64,000 bases of DNA from Nocardia puris (GCF_003315035.1 NZ_QNRE01000012.1:160256-224255); one strand, 5' to 3'. Counted from the first letter of the stretch, positions 51,224 to 58,398 are shown. The notes: generated from the letters alone by a model not told the origin. Translations and numbers: made by a program.

Positions 51224-51875
51224 TGGTGTGCCTGGTGGTGGCGATGTGGGGTCCGCGTTCGTCGAGGCGGCAGCCGCTGTCGAGGTGGGCTGCGATGATG
51301 ACGGCGGTGCTGACGATGGTTTCGGCGGGTGTGGGTAGGGCGGGTTGTGTGGGGTCCAGGCGGCCGATGCCGAGTGCGTCGATGAGGTTCTGTGTGGTGT
51401 CGCCTATGGCGATGGTGACGCGGTAGGCGTGCATGGCGCCGAGGGCGAGGTCGCGGCCGGAGCCGATGGCGGCTATGCCGCCGTGGGTGGGGAGTGCTTC
51501 GTGTGCGTGGACGAGCCAGATGCGGTTGCGCCAGGCCATGAGGATGTTGCCGTCGAGGCCGGCTCCGTCGTCGTTGTGGGTGACGGGCGGGTTGGCGGTG
51601 GCGAGGATCTTGGTGATCGCGGCCGCGGTGGCGTTGGCCCAGTCGTCGACGTACCGGTTGCTGGGTCTTTCGGGCAGGACGAGGTTGCGGCGTAGGAGGG
51701 GCAGGATGGCGCCGTGTCCGGAGGCTCCGAAGAGGACGGGTTCGCCTGTGCCGGTGGTGAGTGTGAGGATCTTGGCGGTGCTGGCGCGGAACACGAATGT
51801 GCCGTCGTGGGTGGAGGCGGTGTCGCATCCCATGACGACGTGGTCGTCGGTGGCGTAGGCGGCGATGATGGTCAC
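51216..51875 (-). CDS. HslV/proteasome-like Ntn hydrolase
   Basis: A 219-residue protein whose start VTIIAAYATDDHVVMGCDTA mirrors the mature N terminus of HslV and proteasome beta subunits, where Thr is the nucleophile once Met is removed. A mid-protein GIAAIGSGRDLALGAMHAYR corresponds to the HslV IGSGG..AL.AA block. Length is near HslV with extra segments. Start GTG 51875 overlaps the previous TGA. No unfoldase (HslU/ClpX) gene is visible nearby. Alternatively it may be a non-proteolytic virion or early protein keeping the fold. Confidence 0.7.
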   Translation of the reverse strand: MTIIAAYATDDHVVMGCDTASTHDGTFVFRASTAKILTLTTGTGEPVLFGASGHGAILPLLRRNLVLPERPSNRYVDDWANATAAAITKILATANPPVTHNDDGAGLDGNILMAWRNRIWLVHAHEALPTHGGIAAIGSGRDLALGAMHAYRVTIAIGDTTQNLIDALGIGRLDPTQPALPTPAETIVSTAVIIAAHLDSGCRLDERGPHIATTRHTNA

Positions 51876-52183
51876 GGCGCCTCGATCCAGTTGCTGCGCT
51901 GGACGATTCGGGGTTCGGTGCCGCAGTGTGGGCACCGAACCTGCGGGTCGTGTTCGATCTTCCAGTGGTGGAGGACGTAGGTTGCGCGGGTGGGTCCGTC
52001 GTCGACGGTGACGTACCGCTGCTCCAGTGTTGCGGCTGCCTTGGTGAGCCATTTGAACGCGGGATGGCCTTGCGGGATCACGATTTCGAGCCGGTTGCCC
52101 GGCAGTTCGGTGACGGCGTGGTCGACGTCGCCGTAGTACTCCATTACGCCGTTCCAGAGGCGGATGAGTCGCGTGCTGGTCAT
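51872..52183 (-). CDS. Hypothetical protein with C-terminal Cys pair
   Basis: A 103-residue protein (MTSTRLIRLWNGVMEYYGDV) with a CPHCGTEP knuckle near the C terminus that may bind zinc with another protein. It is coupled on both sides by ATGA and GTGA overlaps. No family recognised. Confidence 0.6.
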   Translation of the reverse strand: MTSTRLIRLWNGVMEYYGDVDHAVTELPGNRLEIVIPQGHPAFKWLTKAAATLEQRYVTVDDGPTRATYVLHHWKIEHDPQVRCPHCGTEPRIVQRSNWIEAP

Positions 52184-52512
52184 CGGCGCAGCTCCGGGCG
52201 CAGGAGGTGGTCGAGTTCGGCGCGGCGGCTAGCGGCTCGGGTGGCTGCGTCGAGGTCGGTGACCGTGATGTGGTGGGCGTGCAGCTGCTGCTCGGCGGTG
52301 CGGGCGCGGCGTTGCCAGTGGCGGAGGTTGACGTGGAGCGCGCCGACTGCGGTGAGTGCGGCGGCGGCGATGAGGGTGTCCCAGCGCCAGTCGCCGCTGA
52401 TGAGGCCGCCGACGATCTGGAGGATCAGGGTCAGGGTGCCGTAGCCGATGGCTGCGAGGGCGGCGAGGGCGGCGATGCTGGCGAGGCCGCGCGCGAGTTC
52501 GTGTTCGCTCAC
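52180..52512 (-). CDS. Two-helix membrane protein
   Basis: A 110-residue protein with two hydrophobic segments (LASIAALAALAAIGYGTLTL and DTLIAAAALTAVGALHV) then a charged helical tail. GTG 52512 forms a GTGA overlap with the 32-residue ORF upstream, which decides this start over ATG 52572. Its end overlaps the next gene by ATGA. Confidence 0.6.
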   Translation of the reverse strand: MSEHELARGLASIAALAALAAIGYGTLTLILQIVGGLISGDWRWDTLIAAAALTAVGALHVNLRHWQRRARTAEQQLHAHHITVTDLDAATRAASRRAELDHLLRPELRR

Positions 52513-52607
52513 CAGGTCCACCAGCCGATCGGGGCGTGGTATTCCAGGGTGCGGATGGGTGTGCAGCGCCATGTGTTGATGAGCGCGGCGAGGCAGCAGT
52601 CGAGCAT
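52509..52607 (-). CDS. Short Trp- and Cys-rich ORF
   Basis: A 32-residue frame (MLDCCLAALINTWRCTPIRT, ending GWWTW) with a GAGGAA site at the right distance and a GTGA overlap with the next gene. The coupling and spacing suggest it is translated; function unknown. Confidence 0.45.
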   Translation of the reverse strand: MLDCCLAALINTWRCTPIRTLEYHAPIGWWTW

Positions 52608-52642
52608 CGGGAGGTTCCTCTCGGGTGGGTGGGGGTGGTGAG

Positions 52643-52714
52643 CAAGCCCGCCAGGGGTCGAACCTGGACCGGCGGCTTTGGAGACCGCTGCTCTGCCGGT
52701 TGAGCTACGGGCCT
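52643..52714 (-). tRNA. tRNA-Trp (CCA anticodon)
   Basis: A 72-base cloverleaf: acceptor AGGCCCG with CGGGCTT (one G-T pair), D stem GCTC/GAGC, anticodon arm GCGGT-CTCCAAA-GCCGC, T arm CCAGG-TTCGACC-CCTGG. The CCA 3' end is not encoded. Confidence 0.92.
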
Positions 52715-52878
52715 AGGGGTTCGCAGCGCGCAGCAGACCCGCCCACACTTCGACGCAATGGGCTTGCGGGGCCGAGCGATGTCGGCCCGTTGGGGTGCTT
52801 TGCCGGCCCTCCCGAGGCGGGCGTTTCACGCGCTGCGAACGATCGGGGAACCATCCGGGATCCCCGGATGGTTGGGGG

Positions 52879-52980
52879 TCAGAGGATGGCGCGGATGATG
52901 GCGCCGGCGACGTTGAGGAGGGCTTCGCCGACGAGGCCCCAGTCGACGGCGGACGCGACAGCGGACAAGGTGGACAGCAT
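52879..52980 (-). CDS. 33-residue amphipathic peptide between two tRNA genes
   Basis: ATG 52980 follows GGAGCAACCCC. The product is MLSTLSAVASAVDWGLVGEA, then LLNVAGAIIRAIL. It is a mostly hydrophobic helix with one Asp, one Glu and one Arg, like phenol-soluble-modulin, type I toxin or pinholin-type peptides. It lies alone between tRNA-Trp and tRNA-Met, so its translation is supported only by the ribosome site. Confidence 0.45.
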   Translation of the reverse strand: MLSTLSAVASAVDWGLVGEALLNVAGAIIRAIL

Positions 52981-53015
52981 GGGGTTGCTCCTTCGGGTGG
53001 TGAGTGGGTGTTCCG

Positions 53016-53087
53016 TGGCGGCGGCGGGACTCGAACCCGCGACCTTCGGCTTATGAGGCCGTTGCGCTGCCGCTGCGCTACGCCGCG
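53016..53087 (-). tRNA. tRNA-Met (CAT anticodon)
   Basis: A 72-base cloverleaf: acceptor CGCGGCG against CGCCGCC (six pairs; C1-C72 does not pair), D stem GCGC/GCGC, anticodon arm ACGGC-CTCATAA-GCCGA (outermost pair mismatched), T arm GCGGG-TTCGAGT-CCCGC, discriminator A. The unpaired 1-72 position is a feature of initiator tRNAs, but the anticodon stem lacks the initiator's three G-C pairs. Its first ten bases contain the stop codon of the methyltransferase gene. Confidence 0.85.
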
Positions 53088-53857
53088 TCGGTTGGTGGGG
53101 CCGATTCGATGTCGGCCAGTCGGCGCCGAGCGATGTCGGCGTATTCGGGGGATCCTTCGATGCCGAGGAACCGCCGTCCTTCGAGGATGGCAGCGACGCC
53201 GGTGGTTCCGGAGCCGGCGAACGGGTCGAGGATCAGGCCGCCGGGCTGGACAGTGCGCACCAGGTGTCGCATGAGTTCGACGGGCTTGGCGGTGATGTGC
53301 TGGCGCTGTCGCCCGGTGGGTCGGGTGATGCTGTACACGCCGGGGAGGCAGGGCGGTTTGTGGTCGGGGCCGAGGACTCCGTGGGAGCCCCAGAGGATGT
53401 ATTCGGCGCCGTTGGCGAAGCCGGGTTGTGGGCGGGCGCCGGGTTTGGCCCAGACGACGATGCCGCGCCACCGCCAGCCGGCCACCTGGAGTGCGTCGGA
53501 GAGCGCGGGGAGCTGGCGCCAGTCGGTGAACGCCAGCAGCTGGCCGCCGGGCCGGGTCAGCCGCAAAGCTTCACCGAGCCAGATCGATGACCAGATGGTG
53601 AACGACCGTTGGTCGCGTTGGTCGCCGCCGAAGTCGGGTAGCGCGTGCCCGGACTTGGAGTCGGTGCTGACGTACTTCTGCGCGGCGGTGCGGCTGGTGC
53701 GGTCTGCGGCGGTGACGCCGCCGGAGCAGTAGGGCGGGTCAGCGATCACGGCGTCGAATTGGTGCTCGGCGAGCTGGCGCATGGTGGCCAGGGATTCGCC
53801 GTGGACGATTCGGGAGGTGCCGATCTCGAGGTGGGTGAGGGTGCTGTCGGCGTTCAT
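53078..53857 (-). CDS. Phage DNA methyltransferase (N4/N6 type)
   Basis: A 259-residue amino-methyltransferase of the beta-class order: catalytic FDAVIADPPYCSGG near residue 40 first, and the AdoMet-binding LDPFAGSGTTGVAAILEGRR near residue 225 later, ending GIEGSPEYADIARRRL. Target recognition lies between. ATG 53857 (GGAAGG upstream) starts the gene. TAG at 53078 lies within the tRNA-Met. No cognate restriction enzyme is visible; it may protect phage DNA. Confidence 0.92.
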   Translation of the reverse strand: MNADSTLTHLEIGTSRIVHGESLATMRQLAEHQFDAVIADPPYCSGGVTAADRTSRTAAQKYVSTDSKSGHALPDFGGDQRDQRSFTIWSSIWLGEALRLTRPGGQLLAFTDWRQLPALSDALQVAGWRWRGIVVWAKPGARPQPGFANGAEYILWGSHGVLGPDHKPPCLPGVYSITRPTGRQRQHITAKPVELMRHLVRTVQPGGLILDPFAGSGTTGVAAILEGRRFLGIEGSPEYADIARRRLADIESAPPTDAA

Positions 53858-53876
53858 GAGCAGCGCCTTCCTGCCG

Positions 53877-54035
53877 TCAGATGGAGCCCCCGCGGCCCAT
53901 CTGGGGCACAGAAAAACCGCCACTGTCCCGGACGTGGGCACGGGTCGTCAGCAGCGGTTTCTGGTGCAAGGGTAACTCAGATTCCCGTGTAGGTGTGCAA
54001 TCTGTACACCTACACGGGCCGGAAACCGTGCACAT
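53877..54035 (-). CDS. Doubtful small Cys-rich ORF over a palindrome
   Basis: A 52-residue frame (MCTVSGPCRCTDCTPTRESE) with four Cys in the first 13 residues. It begins five bases after a strong hairpin and includes the 35-base palindrome, so the DNA may be regulatory and not coding. Confidence 0.25.
   Translation of the reverse strand: MCTVSGPCRCTDCTPTRESELPLHQKPLLTTRAHVRDSGGFSVPQMGRGGSI
53984..54018. promoter_or_regulatory. 35-base near-perfect palindrome upstream of methyltransferase
   Basis: Arms CCCGTGTAGGTGTGCA (53984-53999) and TGTACACCTACACGGG (54003-54018) match at 15 of 16 positions around ATC. No T run follows on either strand. It lies 130 bases upstream of the methyltransferase start. 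A DNA-binding site (repressor operator, parS-like site) or hairpin element is likely. Confidence 0.6.
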
Positions 54036-54039
54036 GAGT

Positions 54040-54066
54040 GAGGGCCCGCCGTAGTGGCGGGCCCTC
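54040..54066. terminator. Strong hairpin, probable terminator
   Basis: An 11-base-pair perfect GC-rich stem (GAGGGCCCGCC with GGCGGGCCCTC) and loop GTAGT, directly after the last ORF of the 55.7-54.07 kb operon. Confidence 0.75.
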
Positions 54067-54123
54067 TTACGGGCTGTAGGCGGTCGGGTCGAAGAACTGC
54101 CAGCCGAGGTTTTCGTCGAACAT
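54067..54123 (-). CDS. 18-residue ORF before the terminator
   Basis: ATG 54123 with AGGAAGG nine bases upstream reads MFDENLGWQFFDPTAYSP, then stop. It lies 20 bases after the previous stop and directly before the hairpin. Short, aromatic-rich, possibly translated. Confidence 0.3.
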   Translation of the reverse strand: MFDENLGWQFFDPTAYSP

Positions 54124-54142
54124 GTGCTGTGTGCCTTCCTGG

Positions 54143-55114
54143 TCAGAGTGCGGTGGCGACGAGGCGGGCGAGGGCGTCCTCGTCGAGGACCCAGGCACCG
54201 GGCTGCCCGAGTCGGTTGAGGGTGTCGGGGTCGTGGCGGGTCGGGCGCGACGCCCGGCCGCCGCTGATGAGGGGCAGCTCCATCTCGCGGGTGGTGACGG
54301 TGGCCGGCTCGTCGAGCCAGTCGGCCCCGAAGTGGCGGGCCTGGTCGGCGGTGGTGAGGAGGTCGCGCACGCGGCCGGGGATGGCGTCCTCGTGCCAGCG
54401 GGCGCGCACGCGTCCGACGGTGACGGTGCGCTCCTCCAGGCCGTCGTCCTGCTGGGCGCTGAAATCGGCCAGGACGACGGGGACGCCGCCGCGGGCGAGG
54501 TGCCATGCGGTGGTGCGGTCGCGGACGGTGGCCCAGCCGCGGGCGTGCATGGCGTCGACGACCCGCGCCCAGGTGGCGTCGCCGACACCGGCGCCGCGCA
54601 GGTACACGGTCGGGGTCGGTGCGGGAGCGGCGGGTGCGCTGCCGTCCTCGCTGCGCCCCAGGATGCGGGTGATGCGGTCGCGGCTCTGGCTGCCAAGGGC
54701 GCGCGCGGCCGCGCGGTGGGACAGCGGTCCGACCGGCTGGACGGAGTCGCGGACTGCGGCAGCGAAAGCGGCCTCGGCGTCGAGGACTGCCTGCTGGGCG
54801 GCTTGGATGCGCTGCGCGGCAGCTACTTTCGGGTCGTCATACTCCTCACCCTGCGCCTGAGCGACGAGCCACGCGACCTGATCGTCGGGTGCGTCGATCT
54901 CCAGGTAGGGGAGGCCGTTGAGCTCGGCGCTCCACAGCTCCTCGGGCACGACAATGGCGTAGGTATCGGTGTCAGCGTTGTCCCACGCGCCGTGTTCGTC
55001 CAGGAACGATACGACTTCAGGCGATTCGAGGGCGGGTATGCCCTCGACAGCGAGACCGTACTCGACGCCGGGGGCGTCGGTGGTGGTGTTGAGTACCACG
55101 ATGGTGATGGTCAT
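54143..55114 (-). CDS. Hypothetical early protein
   Basis: A 323-residue acidic protein. The N terminus (MTITIVVLNTTTDAPGVEYG) and DDQVAWLVAQAQGEEYDDPK resemble small actinophage early proteins; residues 120-160 are basic and helical (LSHRAAARALGSQSRDRITR), and the second half (VVDAMHARGWATVRDRTTAW) may be a separate domain. No catalytic motif recognised. It is second in an operon starting at 55675. Confidence 0.6.
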   Translation of the reverse strand: MTITIVVLNTTTDAPGVEYGLAVEGIPALESPEVVSFLDEHGAWDNADTDTYAIVVPEELWSAELNGLPYLEIDAPDDQVAWLVAQAQGEEYDDPKVAAAQRIQAAQQAVLDAEAAFAAAVRDSVQPVGPLSHRAAARALGSQSRDRITRILGRSEDGSAPAAPAPTPTVYLRGAGVGDATWARVVDAMHARGWATVRDRTTAWHLARGGVPVVLADFSAQQDDGLEERTVTVGRVRARWHEDAIPGRVRDLLTTADQARHFGADWLDEPATVTTREMELPLISGGRASRPTRHDPDTLNRLGQPGAWVLDEDALARLVATAL

Positions 55115-55138
55115 GATGCCTTCCTGGGTTCGGTGGGA

Positions 55139-55675
55139 TCACACGCACTCGGTGCAGCGGCCGCGCCGGTCGAGCGGCTGGCCGCAGTAGTGGCAGCGGC
55201 CGGTCGCGGCCGGGGCGGGCAGGCCCATGAGGTCGGCGACGCGCATCGCCTGCCGATCGCGGGTCGCCGGGCGCTTGGCCGGCGCGGGCTGCACGGCTGC
55301 GGGTTTCGCGGCCTGGCGCGCCTTGGCGGCGGCCTGGCGGGCGGACAGGGTCGCGTACTCGCCGGAGCGCTTGAGGGTGATGTGCTCGGCCGCGGACTGC
55401 TCGGCGTCGGCCCGCTTCCACAAGCCGCCCCACGTGCTGACCCCGCCCCAGGGGTCGGTCACGCGCACGGAGAACGGCGCGTCAGCCATCCGCCCGGCGC
55501 GCTGCCGCTTCTCGGTGATCTCGACGTCGAACTCTTCGGCGGGCGGGGCGTCTGCGATCTCGACGGTGGGGGCGACACCGGTGGAGGTGATGCGCTCGAT
55601 GATCTCGCGGGCCTCGGTGGCGTCGGCGGTGACGTAGTGGCCGCCGTCGGGGTGGGTGATCGTCCAGGTGGTCAT
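55139..55675 (-). CDS. Hypothetical protein with C-terminal zinc ribbon
   Basis: A 178-residue protein (MTTWTITHPDGGHYVTADAT) ending in a four-Cys zinc ribbon, CHYCGQPLDRRGRCTEC. The middle is Ala/Lys-rich. ATG 55675 follows CGGAGCACCCG. It is the first gene leftward from the divergent operator region at 55.7 kb, so it is probably under its control. Confidence 0.65.
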   Translation of the reverse strand: MTTWTITHPDGGHYVTADATEAREIIERITSTGVAPTVEIADAPPAEEFDVEITEKRQRAGRMADAPFSVRVTDPWGGVSTWGGLWKRADAEQSAAEHITLKRSGEYATLSARQAAAKARQAAKPAAVQPAPAKRPATRDRQAMRVADLMGLPAPAATGRCHYCGQPLDRRGRCTECV

Positions 55676-55714
55676 CGGGTGCTCCGATCTCGGGTGAGGG
55701 ACCATCTCCCTCTC

Positions 55715-55791
55715 GGTACGGTAACCATACCACTGGCACGGTCAACTCACAAGTGGCACGTTCGCAGTTCCAGTGGTACGATTACCGTACC
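55715..55791. promoter_or_regulatory. Paired 22-base inverted operator repeats in divergent promoter
   Basis: GGTACGGTAACCATACCACTGG at 55715-55736 is repeated inverted at 55770-55791 with two mismatches; each copy contains a smaller palindrome (GGTACG...CGTACC type). Between them are related AGTGGCACG elements. The pair lies between divergent starts at 55675 and 55814 and sits over the likely promoters. Confidence 0.8.
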
Positions 55792-55813
55792 GCCAACGAA
55801 CAGGGAGCCCGAG

Positions 55814-56299
55814 ATGACCACCATCACCGCCGCCGAGACCGCCATCCTCCGCGCCCTGGCGGCCCAGCTCGTCGAGCTCACCACCACCGAGGTCACCCGG
55901 ATCGCGGGCGCCGCGCTCACCACCGCTCGCCGGGTCAAGCTGGCCGCGGCCCGCCTGATCCACTCCGTGCGCGTGGGCCGCACCTACCTGCACCTGATCA
56001 CCGACGACGGCGCCGCGTTGATCCAGGGCCTGGACGCCGCCGCGATGCCCGCCGACCGCACCGAGGCCGCGATCCGCGCCGCTTACGCCGCGCTGGGCGG
56101 GGGCGCGGTGGCGCTGGCGGATCTGCGGGATCGGGTGGCCGCGCCCCGCGCCGAGGTTGACGCCGCCCTGGCCCGCCTCGCCCGCGCCGGTGCGCACGTC
56201 CGCTCCGAGGCCGACCAGAAGACGCTGACCGACCGGGACCACGCGGCGGCGGTGGTGCTGGGCGGGACGGCTCGCCACACCCTGCTGATCGCGGGGTGA
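55814..56299 (+). CDS. Helix-turn-helix regulator beside the paired operators
   Basis: A 161-residue protein. The N-terminal ILRALAAQLVELTTTEVTRI, then GAALTTARRVKLAAARLIHS looks like a helix-turn-helix with a following wing, and the C-terminal half repeats a similar helical pattern (DLRDRVAAPRAEVDAALARL). It is the only plus-strand gene in the right arm and is read away from the operators, as expected of an autoregulated switch protein. ATG 55814 follows AGGGAG. A role as lysogeny or early-gene repressor is inference. Confidence 0.65.
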   Translation: MTTITAAETAILRALAAQLVELTTTEVTRIAGAALTTARRVKLAAARLIHSVRVGRTYLHLITDDGAALIQGLDAAAMPADRTEAAIRAAYAALGGGAVALADLRDRVAAPRAEVDAALARLARAGAHVRSEADQKTLTDRDHAAAVVLGGTARHTLLIAG

Positions 56300-56312
56300 C
56301 CCGCGCAGGACA

Positions 56313-56347
56313 ACTGCCCCTGGCCCGGAGGTCCGGCCAGGGGCAGT
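56313..56347. terminator. Bidirectional terminator
   Basis: A 13-base-pair perfect stem (ACTGCCCCTGGCC with GGCCAGGGGCAGT) and 9-base loop between the convergent stops at 56299 and 56369. Confidence 0.85.
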
Positions 56348-56368
56348 ATCGGTACTTAACGAAACGAA

Positions 56369-56584
56369 TTATCTGGTGCGGCCCTGGACGACGGCCGCGA
56401 TGAGTTCGGGCGTGCAGCCCACCGCGCGCGCCAACGCAGGGTAGGTCCAGCGATCGGGGTCGGTCGCCCGCAACTGCCGGATGAGGCGGTTGCGGGCGGC
56501 GACGTGCTGCGCGGCCTGCTGCTTGCTGATCCCGGCCGCCTGGTGGTGTTCTCGCGCCTGTTGCGCGCGGATGTCCATGCTCAA
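56369..56584 (-). CDS. Small helix-turn-helix protein
   Basis: A 71-residue protein whose C-terminal half (WTYPALARAVGCTPELIAAV) is a helix-turn-helix. ATG 56584 forms an ATGA overlap with the Ro60 stop, so it is produced with Ro60 and ends the operon before a terminator. Confidence 0.65.
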   Translation of the reverse strand: MSMDIRAQQAREHHQAAGISKQQAAQHVAARNRLIRQLRATDPDRWTYPALARAVGCTPELIAAVVQGRTR

Positions 56585-58103
56585 CCTCGCGCGAAGTCGG
56601 CCAGCAGCGTCGGGACAGCGGCGTCGAACCCAGCGACGTCGAGCATGCCCGCGTCGTCGGGGTCGGCGATGCTGAACCCGGTAGAGGTCATACCGACCAC
56701 CACCAGCTTCGCGTTCGGGTTCACCTCGCGGCGGTAGCGGGCCAGCGCCTGGTGCGGGTGCACCGAACCCGACCAGGTCTCGCTGTCGGTGTAGATGGAG
56801 AACACGTCCACCTCGAGGCGCTTGTCGAGCGCGTACAGCATCGGCAGGGCGCAGTCGGTGCGGCCGAACGGCAGGTTAGAGGTGGTGCGCATGACGTCGT
56901 CCAGGCGCTGCCGCGGGCTGATCGAGAGCTCGGAGAGCCCGGTCATCCGGCGCTGGGCGAGCCCGATGGTCGCGCCGGAGAACCCGACGAGCTGGTGGAA
57001 CGGCTCGGTGCGGGCGGTGACCATCGCGATCGCGGCCGAGGCCTCGCGCGCGCTGAGCGGCATCCCCGAGATCGGCGCCATCATCGACCCGGACACGTCC
57101 AGCGCGAGCAGGTGCCGGACGCGGGTCGGCTCGACAGCGTCGAACGCGGCATAGAACGCGGCGTCGAGCGCGTCGACGATCGGCGCCGACGGCGACCACG
57201 TGTTGGTGCCGCGGGCCGCGCGGCCGGCCGCGTAGGTGCGCAGCGCGACGAGCACGTTCACGGGGTGCACGCGCGCCTTCCGCAGTCGGTCGCTGTCGGC
57301 GAGCTGGCCGGCCACCTGGCGGGTCCGGCCGCCGAGGGGTGCGAGGAGGCCGAGGTTGGTGAGACGGGGCAGCTGCCGCATCAGCGCCGTCTGCGGGATC
57401 CCGTTGTCCAGCAGCGCTTCCCACACGGCGGGAGTGTTGAGCGCGGTGTCGGGCAGCATCTCCCACGTGAGCCGGTACTCGCGCACCAGGTTCGGCAGGT
57501 CGGTGACCGGGGTGGTCTGGGCGCGCTGGAAGCCCTCGACGAGGCGCAGCCCGTCCAGCGATGCGCCGCGTCCACATGCCCAGTCGAACAGCCGCTTGCG
57601 GGCGGGATCGTCGGTAGCGGGGTGGGCCAGGCGGAGCAGGTCGCGATGGGACCAGCCTTCGCGCTGCCGGTACTTGACCATCTGGTAGGCGACGTCGTCG
57701 ACGGAGACAGGTGGGTGCCGGTGCGGGCGACCAGCGGCAGCGCGTCCAGTGCGGCGCGGCGGCCGTCGACGTCGCCGAGGGAGGCGGCCGCGGCGAGCGC
57801 GAACAGTGCGGGGTTCTGCTTGGGCGCGCGGCCGGAGGTGGAGATCGTGACGATCTCGGCGACGAGGTCCGCGGTACGGTTCCGGGCGAACTCCAGGGTG
57901 ACTTCGCCGTTGTCCTTGGTGAGTTCCTTGTCGCCGACGTAATAGGTGCCGCCCTCGGTGCCGAGGGTGAGGAATCGGCGGAGCCGCACTGCCGGGGTGA
58001 CCTGGAAGGTGTAGCCGCCGGCGTTGTTGCGGGCCTGGCGGGGGTCGGCCTGCTCGTTCTGCGGAGTGGTGCGGGTATTGATTCCGGCCAGGATGTCGCT
58101 CAT
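56581..58103 (-). pseudogene. rsr: Ro60/Rsr (TROVE + vWA) protein, frame broken once
   Basis: The two halves of a roughly 506-residue Ro60 orthologue, the RNA-chaperone ring that binds Y RNAs and misfolded RNAs. The first frame from ATG 58103 (ARNNAGGYTFQVTPAVRLRR, LTLGTEGGTYYV, FALAAAASLG, VARTGTHL) is TROVE up to about 57706. The rest (VDDVAYQMVKYRQREGWSHR, then vWA with the MIDAS motif LALDVSGSMMAPIS) is in the -1 frame. Restoring one T in CTG TCT CCG would give THLFSVDDVAYQ. So there is a natural one-base deletion, an assembly error or, less likely, programmed shifting; no clear slippery heptamer is present. Confidence 0.85.
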
Positions 58104-58149
58104 CTCGTCCTCGTCTCGGCCCCCGATAGGGGGCGTGTCGTAGGTTTTC

Positions 58150-58231
58150 GCGAGGGAGAACGGGCGTGTGTGTCTACCGGGTTTGATCTCCCCAAAAGAT
58201 AACCGGCAGAGTCCGGCCCGTTTCCGTTCGC
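58150..58231 (-). ncRNA. Y-RNA-like element Y3, minimal
   Basis: About 82 bases immediately upstream of Ro60. Ends pair (GCGA 58231-58228 with TCGC 58153-58150; AACGGGC 58222-58216 with GCCCGTT 58165-58159) and the inner conserved blocks match Y1 and Y2: CGGGCCGGA...CCGGTTA on the 5' side and AACCCGGTAGACAC...GCCCG on the 3' side. Between them is only a hairpin ATCT-TTTGGGG-AGAT, so the tRNA-like module found in Y1 and Y2 is missing. Confidence 0.65.
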
Positions 58232-58236
58232 GAGGT

Positions 58237-58392
58237 GCAGGAAGCGGAAGTACGGGCGTGGCATGCCGACCGGGGTTAGCGCTCTAGGCCGCTTGAGCTA
58301 CAGCACCTTTCGGTACCGGCGGGATTCGAACCCGCGTCCTCTCCATTAGAAGTGGTAACCGACCGTCTCCGGCCCGCACCACCGCTTCCTGC
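58237..58392 (-). ncRNA. Y-RNA-like (YrlA-type) RNA Y2 mimicking tRNA-Arg(TCT)
   Basis: Terminal stem: GCAGGAAGCGG (58392-58382) with CCGCTTCCTGC (58247-58237), 11 pairs, then CGGGC with GCCCG. Conserved CGGGCCGGAGACGGTCGGTTA and AACCCCGGTCGGCAT follow. The interior is a permuted tRNA: anticodon loop CTTCTAA, variable AGGAC, T arm GCGGG-TTCGAAT-CCCGC, 3' acceptor CGGTACC, linker GAAA, 5' acceptor GGTGCTG, TA, D arm GCTC...GAGC. Acceptor pairs 7 of 7 (two G-T), anticodon stem 5 of 5 across the join of CT with CCA. YrlA-type Y RNAs bind Ro60 by the conserved stem and carry such a tRNA mimic. Confidence 0.8.
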
Positions 58393-58398
58393 TGAGCG

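Noticed and set aside
54122..55813. Plus-strand extension upstream of the 55814 regulator
   Set aside because: The 725-residue frame is antisense to two good minus-strand genes and crosses the operator; the ribosome site supports ATG 55814.
58150..58231. A third tRNA with anticodon TGG (Pro)
   Set aside because: The TTTGGGG loop looks like an anticodon loop, but there is no T arm, acceptor or D arm; it is the apical hairpin of Y3.
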